This document shows, one piece after another, positions 1-13,500 of a stretch of DNA of 64,000 bases (position 1 is its first letter; each line of letters begins with the position of its first letter). The notes below the pieces were generated by a model that was given only the letters and a program-made list of their open reading frames with translations, searched no databases and was not told the DNA's origin. Source of the DNA: Pomphorhynchus laevis (lineage: Eukaryota > Acanthocephala > Palaeacanthocephala > Echinorhynchida > Pomphorhynchidae); contig WNNJ02003822.1 in NCBI GenBank assembly GCA_012934845.2, positions 62,001 to 126,000 on the forward strand, in the 5' to 3' direction. A program made the position numbers and the translations under genes.

Positions 1-1991
1 TCCGGTTACATTGACCTTGTTGAGAAGTTTGGTTATTAGTAGACTAAGATTTACTGAATCGAAGGCCTGATTAATTGATAAATAAAGCATAGATAGAATA
101 CTTTTGTTTGAAACAGCTAACAACGCTATCCCTAACTATTTTTATGAGAAACGTAAATGCATATTATCATATTTATGTCATCTTTATATTAGTTTAAGTA
201 AACAATATTAAGGAATATATAATTTGTCACATCAATGAACTAATTTGATTATTAATAATTAAAAATATTAATTATTAATTTAATATTATAAATATTAAAT
301 TTTATAATTAAAAAATATTTTATATTTTATAATTATTATATTTTATAATTTAATATTATAAAATAGTATATAAAATGTTATATATAAGTAGGTAAATCGC
401 TATATATATCGTTCTAAGGGTTTATATTTATCAACCCTTAGATATTTATCAACAACCTGTCATTTGTTGACACTGTTTTATAAACATGATTAAATGCAAT
501 TTCGATAATTTATGCAAATTTTATCTTTTACTAAAACAAAATTTAATACGACGATTAGTATGTAAACTTATAATTTAGAAAAACATTAAAGATTATTTTA
601 TTCCTTTCTTATAATACGTCTTTCCTTTCAATTTCCTAGACCGAATAGCCACTTCTGACTTTTCACTAAACAGAAACTTTTCAGTAAACAGCAACTTTTA
701 AAATAGTGAAAAGACTTCAAATGTTTGCTAGCAAAGTTATCAAAGTTATTAAAGTTAGTTAGACTTTAGTTTGTCCTTTTATTTATAACATAAATATTTA
801 TCATTTTTGAATATGATCCTTATTTTACAAGTTTTGGAATAATCAAAGTCTCAGGTTTTATTTTTAAATCGTTTGATGGTTGTATTTTAACTGTAAACCT
901 GACATCCCGAGAAATTTATATCACAGGTCAGGGGGCGGCCACCTTTTTACGTGCGTCCAATACGGAATTTTTTTTAGAACCTGCCATCCCGATAATGACA
1001 GTTATCATGTGCATTCTCTTCAATGTATTATAGTACCGATAATGCATCAATCATCAATTAGCTTTCAATAAAATGAATGCTAAATTTAAGATTAAATTAA
1101 AATTGTGATGACTATTTTTTTCTGCACGCTACATCACTGATCATCGAGTAAGATAAGATAAGATAAATTTATAATTTTTTTTAAATATGAAAATAGTTCA
1201 GTAATTTAGTAGAAAAAATATTTGTAAATATTTAAATATTTTTATATACATTTATATTTATTCAAAATATTTATAAATATCAATATTACTATAGATATAA
1301 ATTATACAAATTATTAATTTATGATTATACAAAAATATATCGCAATAGTGGGAATTTTAAATCAGTAAGAAGTGTTTAAAAACAGTTTTCAAACTGTTTT
1401 AAACTACTGTTTTAAAACAGTATATATTAAAACAGTAATATATAAACAGTATCTAAGTTTATAAATGGTATGAATTTGTGCTTTAAAAGCACTAATTTGC
1501 ATGAAACAATAAAATACAAAATGTTTTTAATTTTATCAAGAATTTTCCTTATTTTTTATCGAAAGCGTCATTGCATCAAGTTGCTTTTGATTTATTCGTT
1601 GTCAGTTAAAAACTATAAAATATTATTAATATTTATATAAAAAATTATTATTAATAATATTTATTAATAACAATTAAAAATATTCTGGTATATAATCAAC
1701 AAATGCCTATATTAATTTCCAGGTTTGTAAATTTACCAAATTTATATTTCTAGCGTTTAGCAAAGGTTTAAACCATATAATGTACTTTTTGTATGCTTAT
1801 GCAATAAGTTATCTTTTCAAATATATTACGAACATTACATATCAAGCAACTTTCTAACGTCGTGATGTGACAACGTGTTGTCAGTTAAATCACTTCTGAT
1901 TGCAAATACTAAATCTATTAAAAGGCAATTCACAATATACAAATATAATATAACAGTATAACCACGAGTTATGATTCATTATGTAACTTAC
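1..1991. other. AT-rich sequence, no exon recognised
   Basis: Very AT-rich, consistent with an intron of the EPRS-type gene whose last visible donor lies at 1992. The next expected coding block (the segment after the LSKR loop of GluRS) was searched for on the minus strand and not found. A slightly GC-richer patch at about 900-1040 has no convincing coding or RNA structure. Short GATAA repeats occur near 1145. Confidence 0.6.
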
Positions 1992-4900
1992 CATCCATCA
2001 ACAATTTTGTTCTGCACAAAGTATTGAAGCTTACGTTTCGATAGAACAGTATTTTGCAGATTTAACCGTCCGAATTCGTAAATATATGGTTTTCGAAGTT
2101 CTGCATTCAAAAAATACAAATTCTATTTGAAATAGCAAACAATATAATTTTACCTAATGCATCAATAAACCAGTAGTACTGTTGATCCCTGTCGTGATAC
2201 TCTGTGGTTCTTAAAGCATGTGTAATGCCTTCAACGCTGTCAACTATCGGACAAGCGAAATCGTACGTTGGATATACTTTATACTTGAAACTGCAACGAA
2301 CGTGTGCTTCATTCTTACATCGATATATAGTTGGATCTCTCATACATCCAACATTTGATTGCATATCGATTTTAGCGCGAACACAAAATTTTTGACCCTC
2401 AGTGCTACCCGCTTTCATAGCATTCCAATGATTCATAGCCTCACTTGGCGTTTGGTCTCGGTGCTTAGAGCATATTTTTGCTTCTCGTTCCGTTTTAATA
2501 AGACTTGCTTCCGTATCATCGCAATATGCCAATCCTTTTCGTATTAATTGCTCACAGCACTTTTGAATAAAGTCAAAGTGATCTGACGTATGAGTAACCT
2601 GATCGATAGCTAAACCTATTCGCTTAACGTCATCCTCAATTGATTGTTCATATTCAAGCGATTCCTTTGCTGGGTTTGTGTCATCATATCTTAAAATCAA
2701 TTTACCTTCAAACGCTTCCTTGTAAAACTGATTGAGCAGCGCTGCCTTTACATGCCCGATATGCAAATAGCTAATAAAAAAAATATTTGGTGATACAATT
2801 TAATGGTTTTGAAATTCTTATTTTAAACTGTAATTAATTACGATAACGAATGAATTCGTTGAACTAAATTGTTGATATGTCTGTGAAGATTTAATCGTTA
2901 ATTTGTACAGGTTTTTATTACAAAATCTACGATTTCATCAGCTTTTAAACTGTATACAAAATTAAATATTATATCGTATTTGAATAAAATTTAATTAATT
3001 AAATATTAAAGATTATAATGAAACAATATTAAATTTAAATCATATAATCTTGTGATGTAGCATTTGAAAATGCAACCATTTGAATGTTATAATCAAAAAT
3101 TGTATTTTTAAAGTTCTTTTGTGTAAAATACTTTATTTATAGACATATTTTCATCATTTAATGTTCAAATTATAATTTCTAATTTATCAAATCAGTACAT
3201 TTCCAATAAAATAATATCTCAGCTATATTTTTTAATTATCTATTATATATTTTGCATACTTTTAATACTTTTATACATTTAATACTTTTACAAACATATA
3301 CTTTTTATCAATTAGATAAACGGTATTAATAATATAAATATTAATATAAATTATATTATTTAATTTATATTAAATAATATTTATTAATATTTCTGATAAA
3401 AACTTATAGGCGCATTTTCATGGCGTAAGCCAATAGTTTCTAATGTGAGTCGTACGTTCCAATTTACGAATATTTAGATAGCTTATGTGATACAATTTAG
3501 TACAATTGAGAGTCTACATTCTAATCGTTGATTTGTTACTATTTGTATACATATTTTAAGTGTATATGATTTATATTTTTAAAATACGTCAAATTTACCA
3601 TTTCATTTAGTGATATTTCAAAACCAGAAATTTCATCTTAATTTTTACTTTATTTTATCGTTGATTTTATGTTGTTTGTTTTAACCAATATATTTTAATC
3701 AAGGTTATAATATTAAGGAGTTTTATCTCCATATGGAAAACCTCAAGAAACAACTCCAAAATTATCTTCAACAGGTGTGAAACAATTATTACTTTTATTA
3801 AAAGTCAAATTTTCAACTTCTATCATTCGAAGAACAAAATTATGAAAAATGTACACCAAAATTAAAGTTAGTATACGACGCAGCAAATCAAAATGTTCAA
3901 AATCCTTCCAGATAATTATCTCAAAAAATTGCTTTCACCGAAAGACAACGTCAAAATAGGGACAAAAGTAAAATTAATTTATAATTAAGCTTTATATTAA
4001 TTCAAGTTTTACTTAACATCAAATGTTGTGCTTCAATGTTACCTAAAAAACTAAAATTTTCAAATGCTTCCACTTTTTCAATATTTTCATAGAAGAAATA
4101 AAGTAATTGTTAGTAATTATTTTGCTTTGAAATCTACACTAACTTTACTGAATGATTAAAATTTAAAATCACACGAGTAATCATTTATAACTTTATTTAT
4201 CATTTAATTAAATTGCAGTTTATGAAAAAATTTCTATTTGAAAAATAAACGATACTCAAACGCTTACCCACTTGCCTCAGGAGGAAATCTAACAACCAGA
4301 TTACCAACTTCAGCGCCTGGTAAATCAACAAATTTACTTTCACTCTTATAACCATCCGCTATAGTCTAAAATTGAAGATATAAAACCCTCAGGATTATTT
4401 ATAAAAATAAAAACCTGCTCGATATTGGATTTGTCCATAGCCACCACATTAGAAGATTTTATGTCAATTTTCTTAAGAAGGCTATCCATAACGTTCAGAT
4501 GTCGAGTAAGACAGCACAATGACTGGTTTTCAATCAATGAGTCGAGTTTAACATCTGAAAATATATCACGAAATATCTACTGATATATCTTAACTAAGAA
4601 AACGATATTAACATGATATTTCTAATTTTTTAGAAATAATTAATATAAAATTACCCCAGAGAATTGCCAAAAATCAATTTTTTGGAATTTCTGTAATTCT
4701 AACATCAATTAAAAGGATTAATTAAAAACATTAGTGGATATAATCCTTTAAAAGAATTAAAGGATTTAAAAATGATTACAACAAATTGAAAGGATTCAAA
4801 GAATTAAAAAATTAAAAAGGATTTTAAAAGATTTAATTGAAAGGATTCAATTGTGAAAAACAGTACCTATCGAAATAAAAATGAAAATTTATATTTATAA

Positions 4901-7900
4901 TTATTTAAGCGATCTTGCTCATTAGTCTTAAAAAAAACATCAATTACGATTCGTAAAACAATAAGGTTCAAATGCTTTGCGTAAAATGTTTCGTTTAATA
5001 AAAATCCATCTTCCACGATAGCGAGCAATTTAGAGCAAACATGTCATTGTGAAGTATCAGTGTTTTTAATATAATCTTGTTACCTCGTTGTATAAAAACT
5101 TCTCTACATCTATTGTGTTCAATACGTGTTGTATGGCTCTGAATCGTGGCCAATGTAAAATTTTGCGATGTTTGGACGCTAATCGACAGGGATTGTGGAT
5201 GCTGCTTATAATATGTGGAATCTTCTCGAAAGAATAACCATGAAGATATAACATGCATTATATAATTACCTATTTTGATGGGATGGTCACACCAAAAGGC
5301 ACAAAGATATCAAAGCAAATATGGCGTATAGTTTTATAATACACCTCACTGCTAGAATCGAGGAGAGCATTACAAGCATTAAATCGCAGACTAGTAATAA
5401 TGTGTGGGCTGAATAACCAGTTTAAATACTAACGATACCGCTAGATAAGAACAAATTTTCCCCATTTTTAGTCATTTAGTCAGCGACTCGACTTAACATT
5501 ATATTATATAATGTTAAGTTATAATGTTATAATGTATTATATTGTATAATATTTTATATATGAAGTATAATCAATCAACAAGTGTTTGTCTTGAATATTC
5601 TTATTCTCATATTAAAATATTGTATATTCATGACTTATTTTTTAATAAAACAAATAATAATAAAATAAATAATATACGACAGGATAACTATTCGATAATG
5701 ATGAGTTATTTCCAATATATTTTTACATAATTAAAATATAATAAATATAATTACTGATTTAAATTCGAATAAGCACTCACAATAGCAACTTAAAAATTGT
5801 CAATCGACAATTAAATTTAGTCTTTATAACTAAATTTAATGGTCGGTTAACATGCTAAGTGGCCATTGAGTGGCTATTGTGAGTGCTTATTCGAATTTAA
5901 ATCAGTTGTTTGTACTAATCCATAAATGAAATCACGATTTATGATTAATTTGTAATTTTGTAACCAATTTTTTAATCAATTATGTCATAAAAAAGCAGAA
6001 TTCTTATAGGATATGCAAATGTTAAACGTTTGATTTGTAATGTTTAGAGCAAATAATGCAAAAAGTATTTTTGCATTATTAAAAGTATTGATGACAACAA
6101 TAATATTGAAATATGGTGTTAATAATAGTGAAATATGGTGTCAATAATAGAAAAATAGGTTGTTAATAATAATGAAATAAGGTGTCATTAATAATGACAT
6201 AAGGTGTCAATAATAGTGAAATATGGTGTCAATAATAGAAAAATAGGGTGTTAATAATAATGAAATATGGTGTCAACAATAGAAAAAAATGGTGGTTATT
6301 ATAATGAAATAAGGTGTCAATAATAATGAAATATGGTGTCAATAATAATGAAATATGGTGTCAATGATAATTGTATATTTAAACTGATGACAACTGGCAG
6401 TCGTCACTGTAATATTGCACATATTTGTATACTATAGACTATAAAAATAAATCAAATATTTCGAGTTACACGATGAGTGCAAAACGGCCTTAAATGTGCG
6501 AATTTAATTAGTATATTATTTTACTTACATCAGAAATAAAGCAAAAATAATCAAATTATCATTATGGAATAATAATAAAAAATATTATCGAATATTTAAA
6601 ATATAATTTCTAAATTATATATAAGACATAAAATTATATAAGATATAATTTTATAATTATGATATAAAATAGATTATATAAAATATTTTATTAATAATAT
6701 CTTATCATAATATATTATATTTCGAATAATTAGAAAATCAATTAGCAGAAGTGTTGAGTACAAATGGGTTGCTTATAGTACAAATGTTGAGTACAAATGA
6801 GTTGCTTATAGTACTTGTAGTACAAATAGGTTGTTGAGTACAAATGGGTTGTTGAGTACAAATGGGTTGAGTACAAATGGGTTGAGTACAAATGGGTTGC
6901 TTATATTCATCAATATCTTTAGTTCATTAGGAATAATGAAAAAAATGAGCTGAACATTCATATAATTTGAAATAAACAAGAATAGTTTGTTTTGAAAAGT
7001 CGAAATATTCGATAATATTTTTTATTATTATTCCATAATGATAATTTGATTATTTTTGCTTTATTTCTGATGTAAGTAAAATAATATACTAATTAAATTC
7101 GCACATTTAAGGCCGTTTTGCACTCATCGTGTAACTCGAAATATTTGATTTATTTTTATAGTCTATAGTATACAAATATGTGCAATATTACAGTGACGAC
7201 TGCCAGTTGTCATCAGTTTAAATGTAAATATAAAAATATTAAATATAAAAATATTAAAATAAATATAAAAATATTAAAGTATAGAGTATACTTTATAGAG
7301 TATAAAGTCTAAACAAATCGTAAACAATTAAAATTTAAATTTCAACTTAGAACATGAAAATCGGGACAAGTTACTTTTTAAAAAACAAAAAACAAAAAAT
7401 ATAAAGAGTTAGTTGTTATTTCCAGTGAAGGCAATACTAGTCGATACTAGTCGTTTCTATTTTACGTCTACAAATGATAATAATGATTTCATTATTTCTT
7501 AAAATCAATAAATTTTTATCGCCTCAGTTTTCAAGATATCATGTAGAGATAATAAATTGACTATGGATTCACAGGATGTGCATAAGAGTCAATATAATGA
7601 ACGGTGAAAGAAACGCGGTGAAGAATAAACCGGGTTTTAATCTTGTTAAATTTATCACTGATCAATATATTAATTTTTAGCATGACGATCGATTCAGAAG
7701 ATATCACCATTTACAAACGCTAGAAATCAATGAATAGTTGACTATTTCTGCAGATAAATATGCCATGTATTTAGTAAAGAAGAAAATCTGTAAGCGAGTA
7801 TATCACGAGTTTAAACGTAAAACGAAATATTTACGATTTCAACGTTATTTCAATAAAATAAGATTAGTTTGCTGACACAAGTTAGGTTCATTGCTTGATA

Positions 7901-10546
7901 AAAGTAACATATTTGCTCAGAATATATCTATATATTCTTCATTGTATGCCGATTGTTTTTATAAGCAATCGGCAAATTGCTTTTGCCTATCTTAACTTTT
8001 AATTCCAAAAAGAAAACATCAAGTTAATAAAATGTAGTGTTTATGCTCTTTTTGTTTATTCACTTAAAGCATCCATTAAAAACTTAAAATTTGTCGGTAA
8101 TCTTGCGATAAGTTTCTGATCAGCAAATGATCACTAGTATTTGTAAATTAATAATTAAAATTAAAAAATAATAATTAATAATTAAATAATAAAAAATGAT
8201 CACAATAAAAACAAACATTGAAGATATTTTGTTGTGTGTCAAGAAATAAACACATTTACTAACCGCAAAAAAATAATCTTTTAAGATGAAATAACATAAA
8301 ATCTGCGATTAAAATATAATATGTAAACACACGTAAAAGCGATGATCATTCATATGACTAGGATTGACCGAATATAAAATATTATAAATCTTGTTTTATT
8401 TCGTATAATTTAAACAATTATATGAATAATAAAAATAAATTTTAAAAAATTAAAAACAAGTTTAATTTTAAAATAAATTTCGGAAAACATGCAGCAGCAA
8501 TTTGAACACTTAACAAGTAATTTAATATCATTCTCGAAGGCATCGCACCTAGAGATGATAATCTTCAAAGCAAATAAGCAATCTCTATTAAAATTACTTT
8601 TTTAAACATAAGGGAATCATTTGAAATTGAAGGCGATAGAAATGTAAATTTTTCAACGGCATTTATTCATAACCATTATGCATTGAGAATGCGTTTGTAA
8701 AAGATTAAATACTACCCTTCATAAATGCTACTCATTTATAAAGAGTAGCATTTAGTCATTTATACATTTATGAAGAACAGATACGGGTCAGCAGAAACAT
8801 TGGAGAATTCACAAAACTCTCGAGGAGGCCAAGTCTCATAAAGTGCTTTTTTGGCATAGCGCTTGAAGTTTAAATTATAAAATTAGAAGACTTAAATTAT
8901 CAAGTATTAATTAACCAGAATATAACAAATAAACTAGACTTAAATATAAATGCAATTTTTGGAGTTTATGAAAATGTTTAAAATTTAGTCAAAATCACAA
9001 GTTTCGATTTATAATAAAAAATCATAATTAAACTTTTATATTGATATAACGGTGCATTTGAAATTATCAATACAGAGAATAAACGAATGATCGTAAACCA
9101 GCATTAAAAGGATCAAAACGTGAAATGAAAGTATTAAATGAGTAGCTAATGAGATTCACCAATACTGAAATGTAGCGTATTGCTGTTGGCTTAAAAATAT
9201 AGGACTGAAGCAAAGTGCAGAATAAAAATAGTAATCAAGATTTCAATCGTAAAATTTTGTAAATAAAAATTATTATTAATACTTAAAAGTTTATATTCAA
9301 ATAAGTTTATACTCATAATTTGATCACCTTTAAAATCACAAGTTTAAATAATAAGAGATATTTAGTGACTAAAATCACAAGTTTAAATAAATATTCTTAA
9401 GGCAAAAAGAGAATTTTTATATTATTACACAATAAATAACGATCTTACCTTTGCTGTTAAGCCAAAATATTACATCAGCAAAAGACTCTTCGTAACCAAC
9501 AAGAAAATTTGTATTTTGAAGTAAGGCGTCAAAAAAGTGCCATGTTGATTTGGACCTTAGCTTTCTCATACATAATTCAATAATCCCATTAATCTTAAAT
9601 TACAAATGATCAGCTTATGATTAAATTAACAAACTATATCTTACTTGAAGACAACGTGCCCAATTGTTTAAATCGAATAAGTTTGGTCTATAATGATTCA
9701 AAAGCCATTTACATACTGAAAGACTGTCCGTGGTTGAATACACTTGACCGCTTAAAAATCAAAACTGCATGTTGATCAGCTAATTTTAAGTAAAGTACTA
9801 GTTTGTTAATGCTGCAAATATACGACATATGACTACATATTATCGAAAAAATGAAAGATGGTCCATCATATAATCATGTAATTGATTGCGTCGAGCACAA
9901 CTGCATCTTTGTTCGCATGCTTCGCAGTTAACCCATAACAAGGTTTGTTATCTTGACAAAGAGCACAATAAAATTTATCAATATTATCTGTGGCGTATGG
10001 AAAGTCAGTTTTGGATAACTAAAATGTTAACGGGCATTTTTATACTATTATAATAAATATTATTAAATATTATTATATTTTAATAATATAATAAATAATT
10101 TACATTTTAAAAATATTATAATATTTTTAATATAATAATAACCGACCAAACGAGACAAAGGATAAATGAGATAATGATGAATATTAAAAATAAATCAATA
10201 TAGAATATTTTAAGTATACAAATACTTTATTTTTTTTGAATGCATTAGTAGAAATAATGACAAAAATAGCAGCATCCATCTAAACTTAAAAGATAACAAT
10301 TTACTTTAATAGACATAATAAAAACATAATTTACTTCATCCATATTAAGTAACTCAAATGTATTACAATACCGTAAACTTGTAACTTTAAAAGCCAAACG
10401 TTTGTCGTCGGTACTATGCGTTGTGACATAATCATCCAAATTGATTAATTGAAGAACAGTTCCAACTATATTAAAAGTAAATAACATGTAAATTAATAAT
10501 TTTTACCGTATTTATCGGAATCGCCATTTTCAAGAACAGCACTCAT
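1992..10546 (-). CDS. EPRS1: Glutamyl-tRNA synthetase, EPRS type, N-terminal 449 codons in 8 exons
   Basis: Charges tRNA-Glu with glutamate in the cytoplasm; in animals this domain is usually fused to prolyl-tRNA synthetase, but that half is not in the window. Exons on the minus strand: 10507-10546 (start ATG at 10546), 10372-10465, 9645-9750, 9449-9593, 4415-4554, 4268-4365, 2154-2770, 1992-2100. All junctions use GT-AG and the reading phases agree throughout. Residues about 50-190 form a GST-C-like domain, with [15 protein letters not shown] matching the LVG...LAD helix of animal EPRS. Residues about 191-214 read [10 protein letters not shown], then [15 protein letters not shown], the class I HIGH signature. 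VLSKRKL is the KMSKS-type loop. HIGH falls near residue 212, close to its position in human EPRS. Introns range from 41 and 49 nt to 4.9 kb; the longest holds several repeats. Weakest call: the exon 2 donor at 10371. Confidence 0.93.
2154..2770 (-). CDS. EPRS1: EPRS-type GluRS catalytic exon (Rossmann fold, HIGH motif)
   Basis: Largest exon of the gene, 617 nt. It opens with the last base of a glycine codon, then [14 protein letters not shown], and continues with [11 protein letters not shown], the acceptor-binding [10 protein letters not shown], and [17 protein letters not shown] followed by [18 protein letters not shown]. These are hallmark stretches of eukaryotic-type (non-discriminating archaeal-like) GluRS. 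The exon ends in GCA TTA G at a GTAAAA donor (2153-2152). The next exon, 1992-2100, supplies [14 protein letters not shown] and the VLSKRKL loop. No stop or frameshift is present, so the gene looks functional. Confidence 0.96.
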
Positions 10547-13500
10547 TCTAAAAATAACTATTCCATATTATTCGCATATAAAATAATGTTCAAAACTAAA
10601 AGCCTGATGTGTGCACAATAGCATAAAAGTTAAAAAATTTAACACTTTAAAACACAACACTTTAAAAGTTTGGATAAATTCCGTCAGATAAAGAAAAAAA
10701 AGATTTATTTTTACGTGGCAAATGCGTGCCAGCACACGCTTAACTTAACCACACAAAAAATCAAAAATATAAATCATATGTCAGAATGTGGGAGCAGAGG
10801 CGGTATTTGAATGTGATTAAGGAGGCAGGGCGGCGGACGTCGAGAGGGAGCTGATTACAGGCGAGAAGAGGGTGGCGACGAGGAAGGGTCGGAGACCGTA
10901 GTTGTTAGAGTAATTGGGAACGTTGAGTAACAGTGAATGACGGGGACGCAGCGATAGAGAGAGGTGGGGCGAGTGTCGTCTAAGATAGTGAGGTTGATGA
11001 ACACTGGGGAAATAAATACACAACGTATGATAATCTTGTATTTATAATCTTACGAAGTAAAATGATAGCAGAATAAATTTAGAAGGGGGATATTGTTTTG
11101 ACGATAGAAGATAGGTATTAACCTGATTTAGCACAAGACGTTCGAATAGTTTTGATAAGGTTGGGAGAAGATATATGAAGATATGAGGACGGAATTGAAC
11201 TGTCGATAAAGTGCTTTTTCAGAAGTGGACGGACAATGGTAGATTTCCAGTTTGACAGATAAGTGCCACTGCGGATGGAATTAAACAAGGTTGTCGAAAA
11301 CGGAGATACCGAATACCAAATAAGCATAAGTACATAGGATGAAGGTTGGCAAGAGAAGATTTGTTGAAGATTTGAAAGGAGAAATGTTAGTCTGGTTTCA
11401 CTGTGTTAGTTTAGATGCATGCCAATTGTAGTGAGATTACATTCACTTTAACTTGGAGAATTATACTTTTATGCCGTTGCTAGATCCTTAGTAGTTTCTT
11501 GTTCTAAATTGAAAGATTTGAGAAGATGTAATATTGTGATTACTTTTTCGGATGTCATGATATTTCCAACTAGTATGCTGAGTCGGAAGAATTTTGTGTT
11601 ATCGTGGATATGATGTATTCTGTATCCTTAAACTTGGTTTCATTCCTATATTAGGATATTACTATCGATTTCATATATAATAAATATATTTATTTATAAC
11701 ATAGATAATGTGGAATTGTGAGCGGCGTCTAACAAGCTTGTGATAAATGTTTTGAAATGCAAACAAATGCATAATATTTACAGCTAAATCGATTTCAAAT
11801 GATCAATTTCAACTAAATCGATTTCAAATTAAATCAGCTTAGGTTATATTATAATATTATTGCGTATGATTACAGTTCTGAAGTATTTTAATCCCACAAG
11901 CAAACGAATTCACAACTGAAGTTAACACCATAGAAATATGGGTTTGGCCACTATATCGTAGTAGGAACGAACTGATCAGATTAAAGTCAGCTTTACGTAT
12001 ATTCAAAACCTGAGCTGATGTTGAGGATACCCATTTTCGTGACGAGGTAACAATCATCACCGGTGGTCACTACTACTAATTGGAGGAGCAAGTTTAATAT
12101 GCTAAACTAGATTGATGTACACTGACAAACACAAATCCAATATCCAGTGGTATGTACCGCGGTACATAGTGAAATCACTAACATGCCGAATGAGATTGAG
12201 CGAGACAAAGATATCAAATAAATATATATAATTATGTAACCACCAGTTGAGCAAAACGCTCGTTAATAGGTGGGATCACAAACAATTAAGTTAATTACAA
12301 ACACGTTTCAACAAATCATTAATTTATTATTATAGATCTATTATTATAGATCGTCTAATAATTATAAAAGGATCTATCTTAGACCTTTTATCGGGGTGTG
12401 CGTGATTCGAGGGTTTTGCAGCATCAGAGAGTGACCGCGAAAGTAATGCAAATCTCGTAAGGCGTAGCAGATCATTAAGATGATAGCTCCTATCGTGAAG
12501 TATATACCATACAAGGATCAAATCTACACTATTACACATATACCGTAATGTAAGAACATCAAGAACATTTAGGAGTGAGACGTACGACATATGTACCAAT
12601 GATATCATATGTATCATATGTTCCATACGCTATCATATGTTCCATATGATAGCGAGGCGTCTGCGGTCACTTGATATCTACATATTTGCTTTCTACATTC
12701 AGAAAATCTCGTCTCAAAATTCTTAAATGCATTCAGCTTTAATGCATATGTACGACGGGTTCATTTGTGGGGATATACCAGAGCTTATTTAAACACCGAA
12801 GTACCTAAAAACACGATATTTTGACGCCGCTGAGTTAATAAAATGTGTCATCTGAAAGTGTGATTTTGAAAATATGCATAAATGCAAATTTGCCTATGTC
12901 AATTTCCAGCTTAGGCGATAGAGCCCAAGTCGTGCGGATACATCAGTGATAGTAGCTCATTAATGTATAAGCTAAGCAAAATTGGGTCAATAATTGTACT
13001 TTGTAAAACGATAACTGTGATTGGGTAAAAACTAGAGAGTACCTCATAAACACCTACGAAATAGTGGCAAGCGGATAAGAATGCTCTAAGCCAACGATCT
13101 AAGTAAACATCCTCTAATTTAACGATGAATAAGTCGTGTGAAGCGGTATCAAATGCATTTGAAAAATCACAAAATAATACATACTTTGGGGTACATTACA
13201 ACATATAGAGGTTAAAGTTTAGATCGATAGTTCTCGGGATAAGAAACTTCGCCTTTTTTGTAAATAGGACAAATTATTGAGTCTTTCTAGTCGTATGGGA
13301 GTATTCCATTCTTTAAAGATTCTGAAAATATGTTGTACAACGGAATGTAAATGCGATGAGTAAGATTTCTAAGAGTAATCGTGGGAAGGTCATCATGACC
13401 GGATGAATTTCGACAATAAAAAAGGAAGAGTCCTGAAAAAACTTCACTGAGAGAGCAGAAATCTAGTATTTTCAGAAAGCGTATTACGTGTCGACGAATT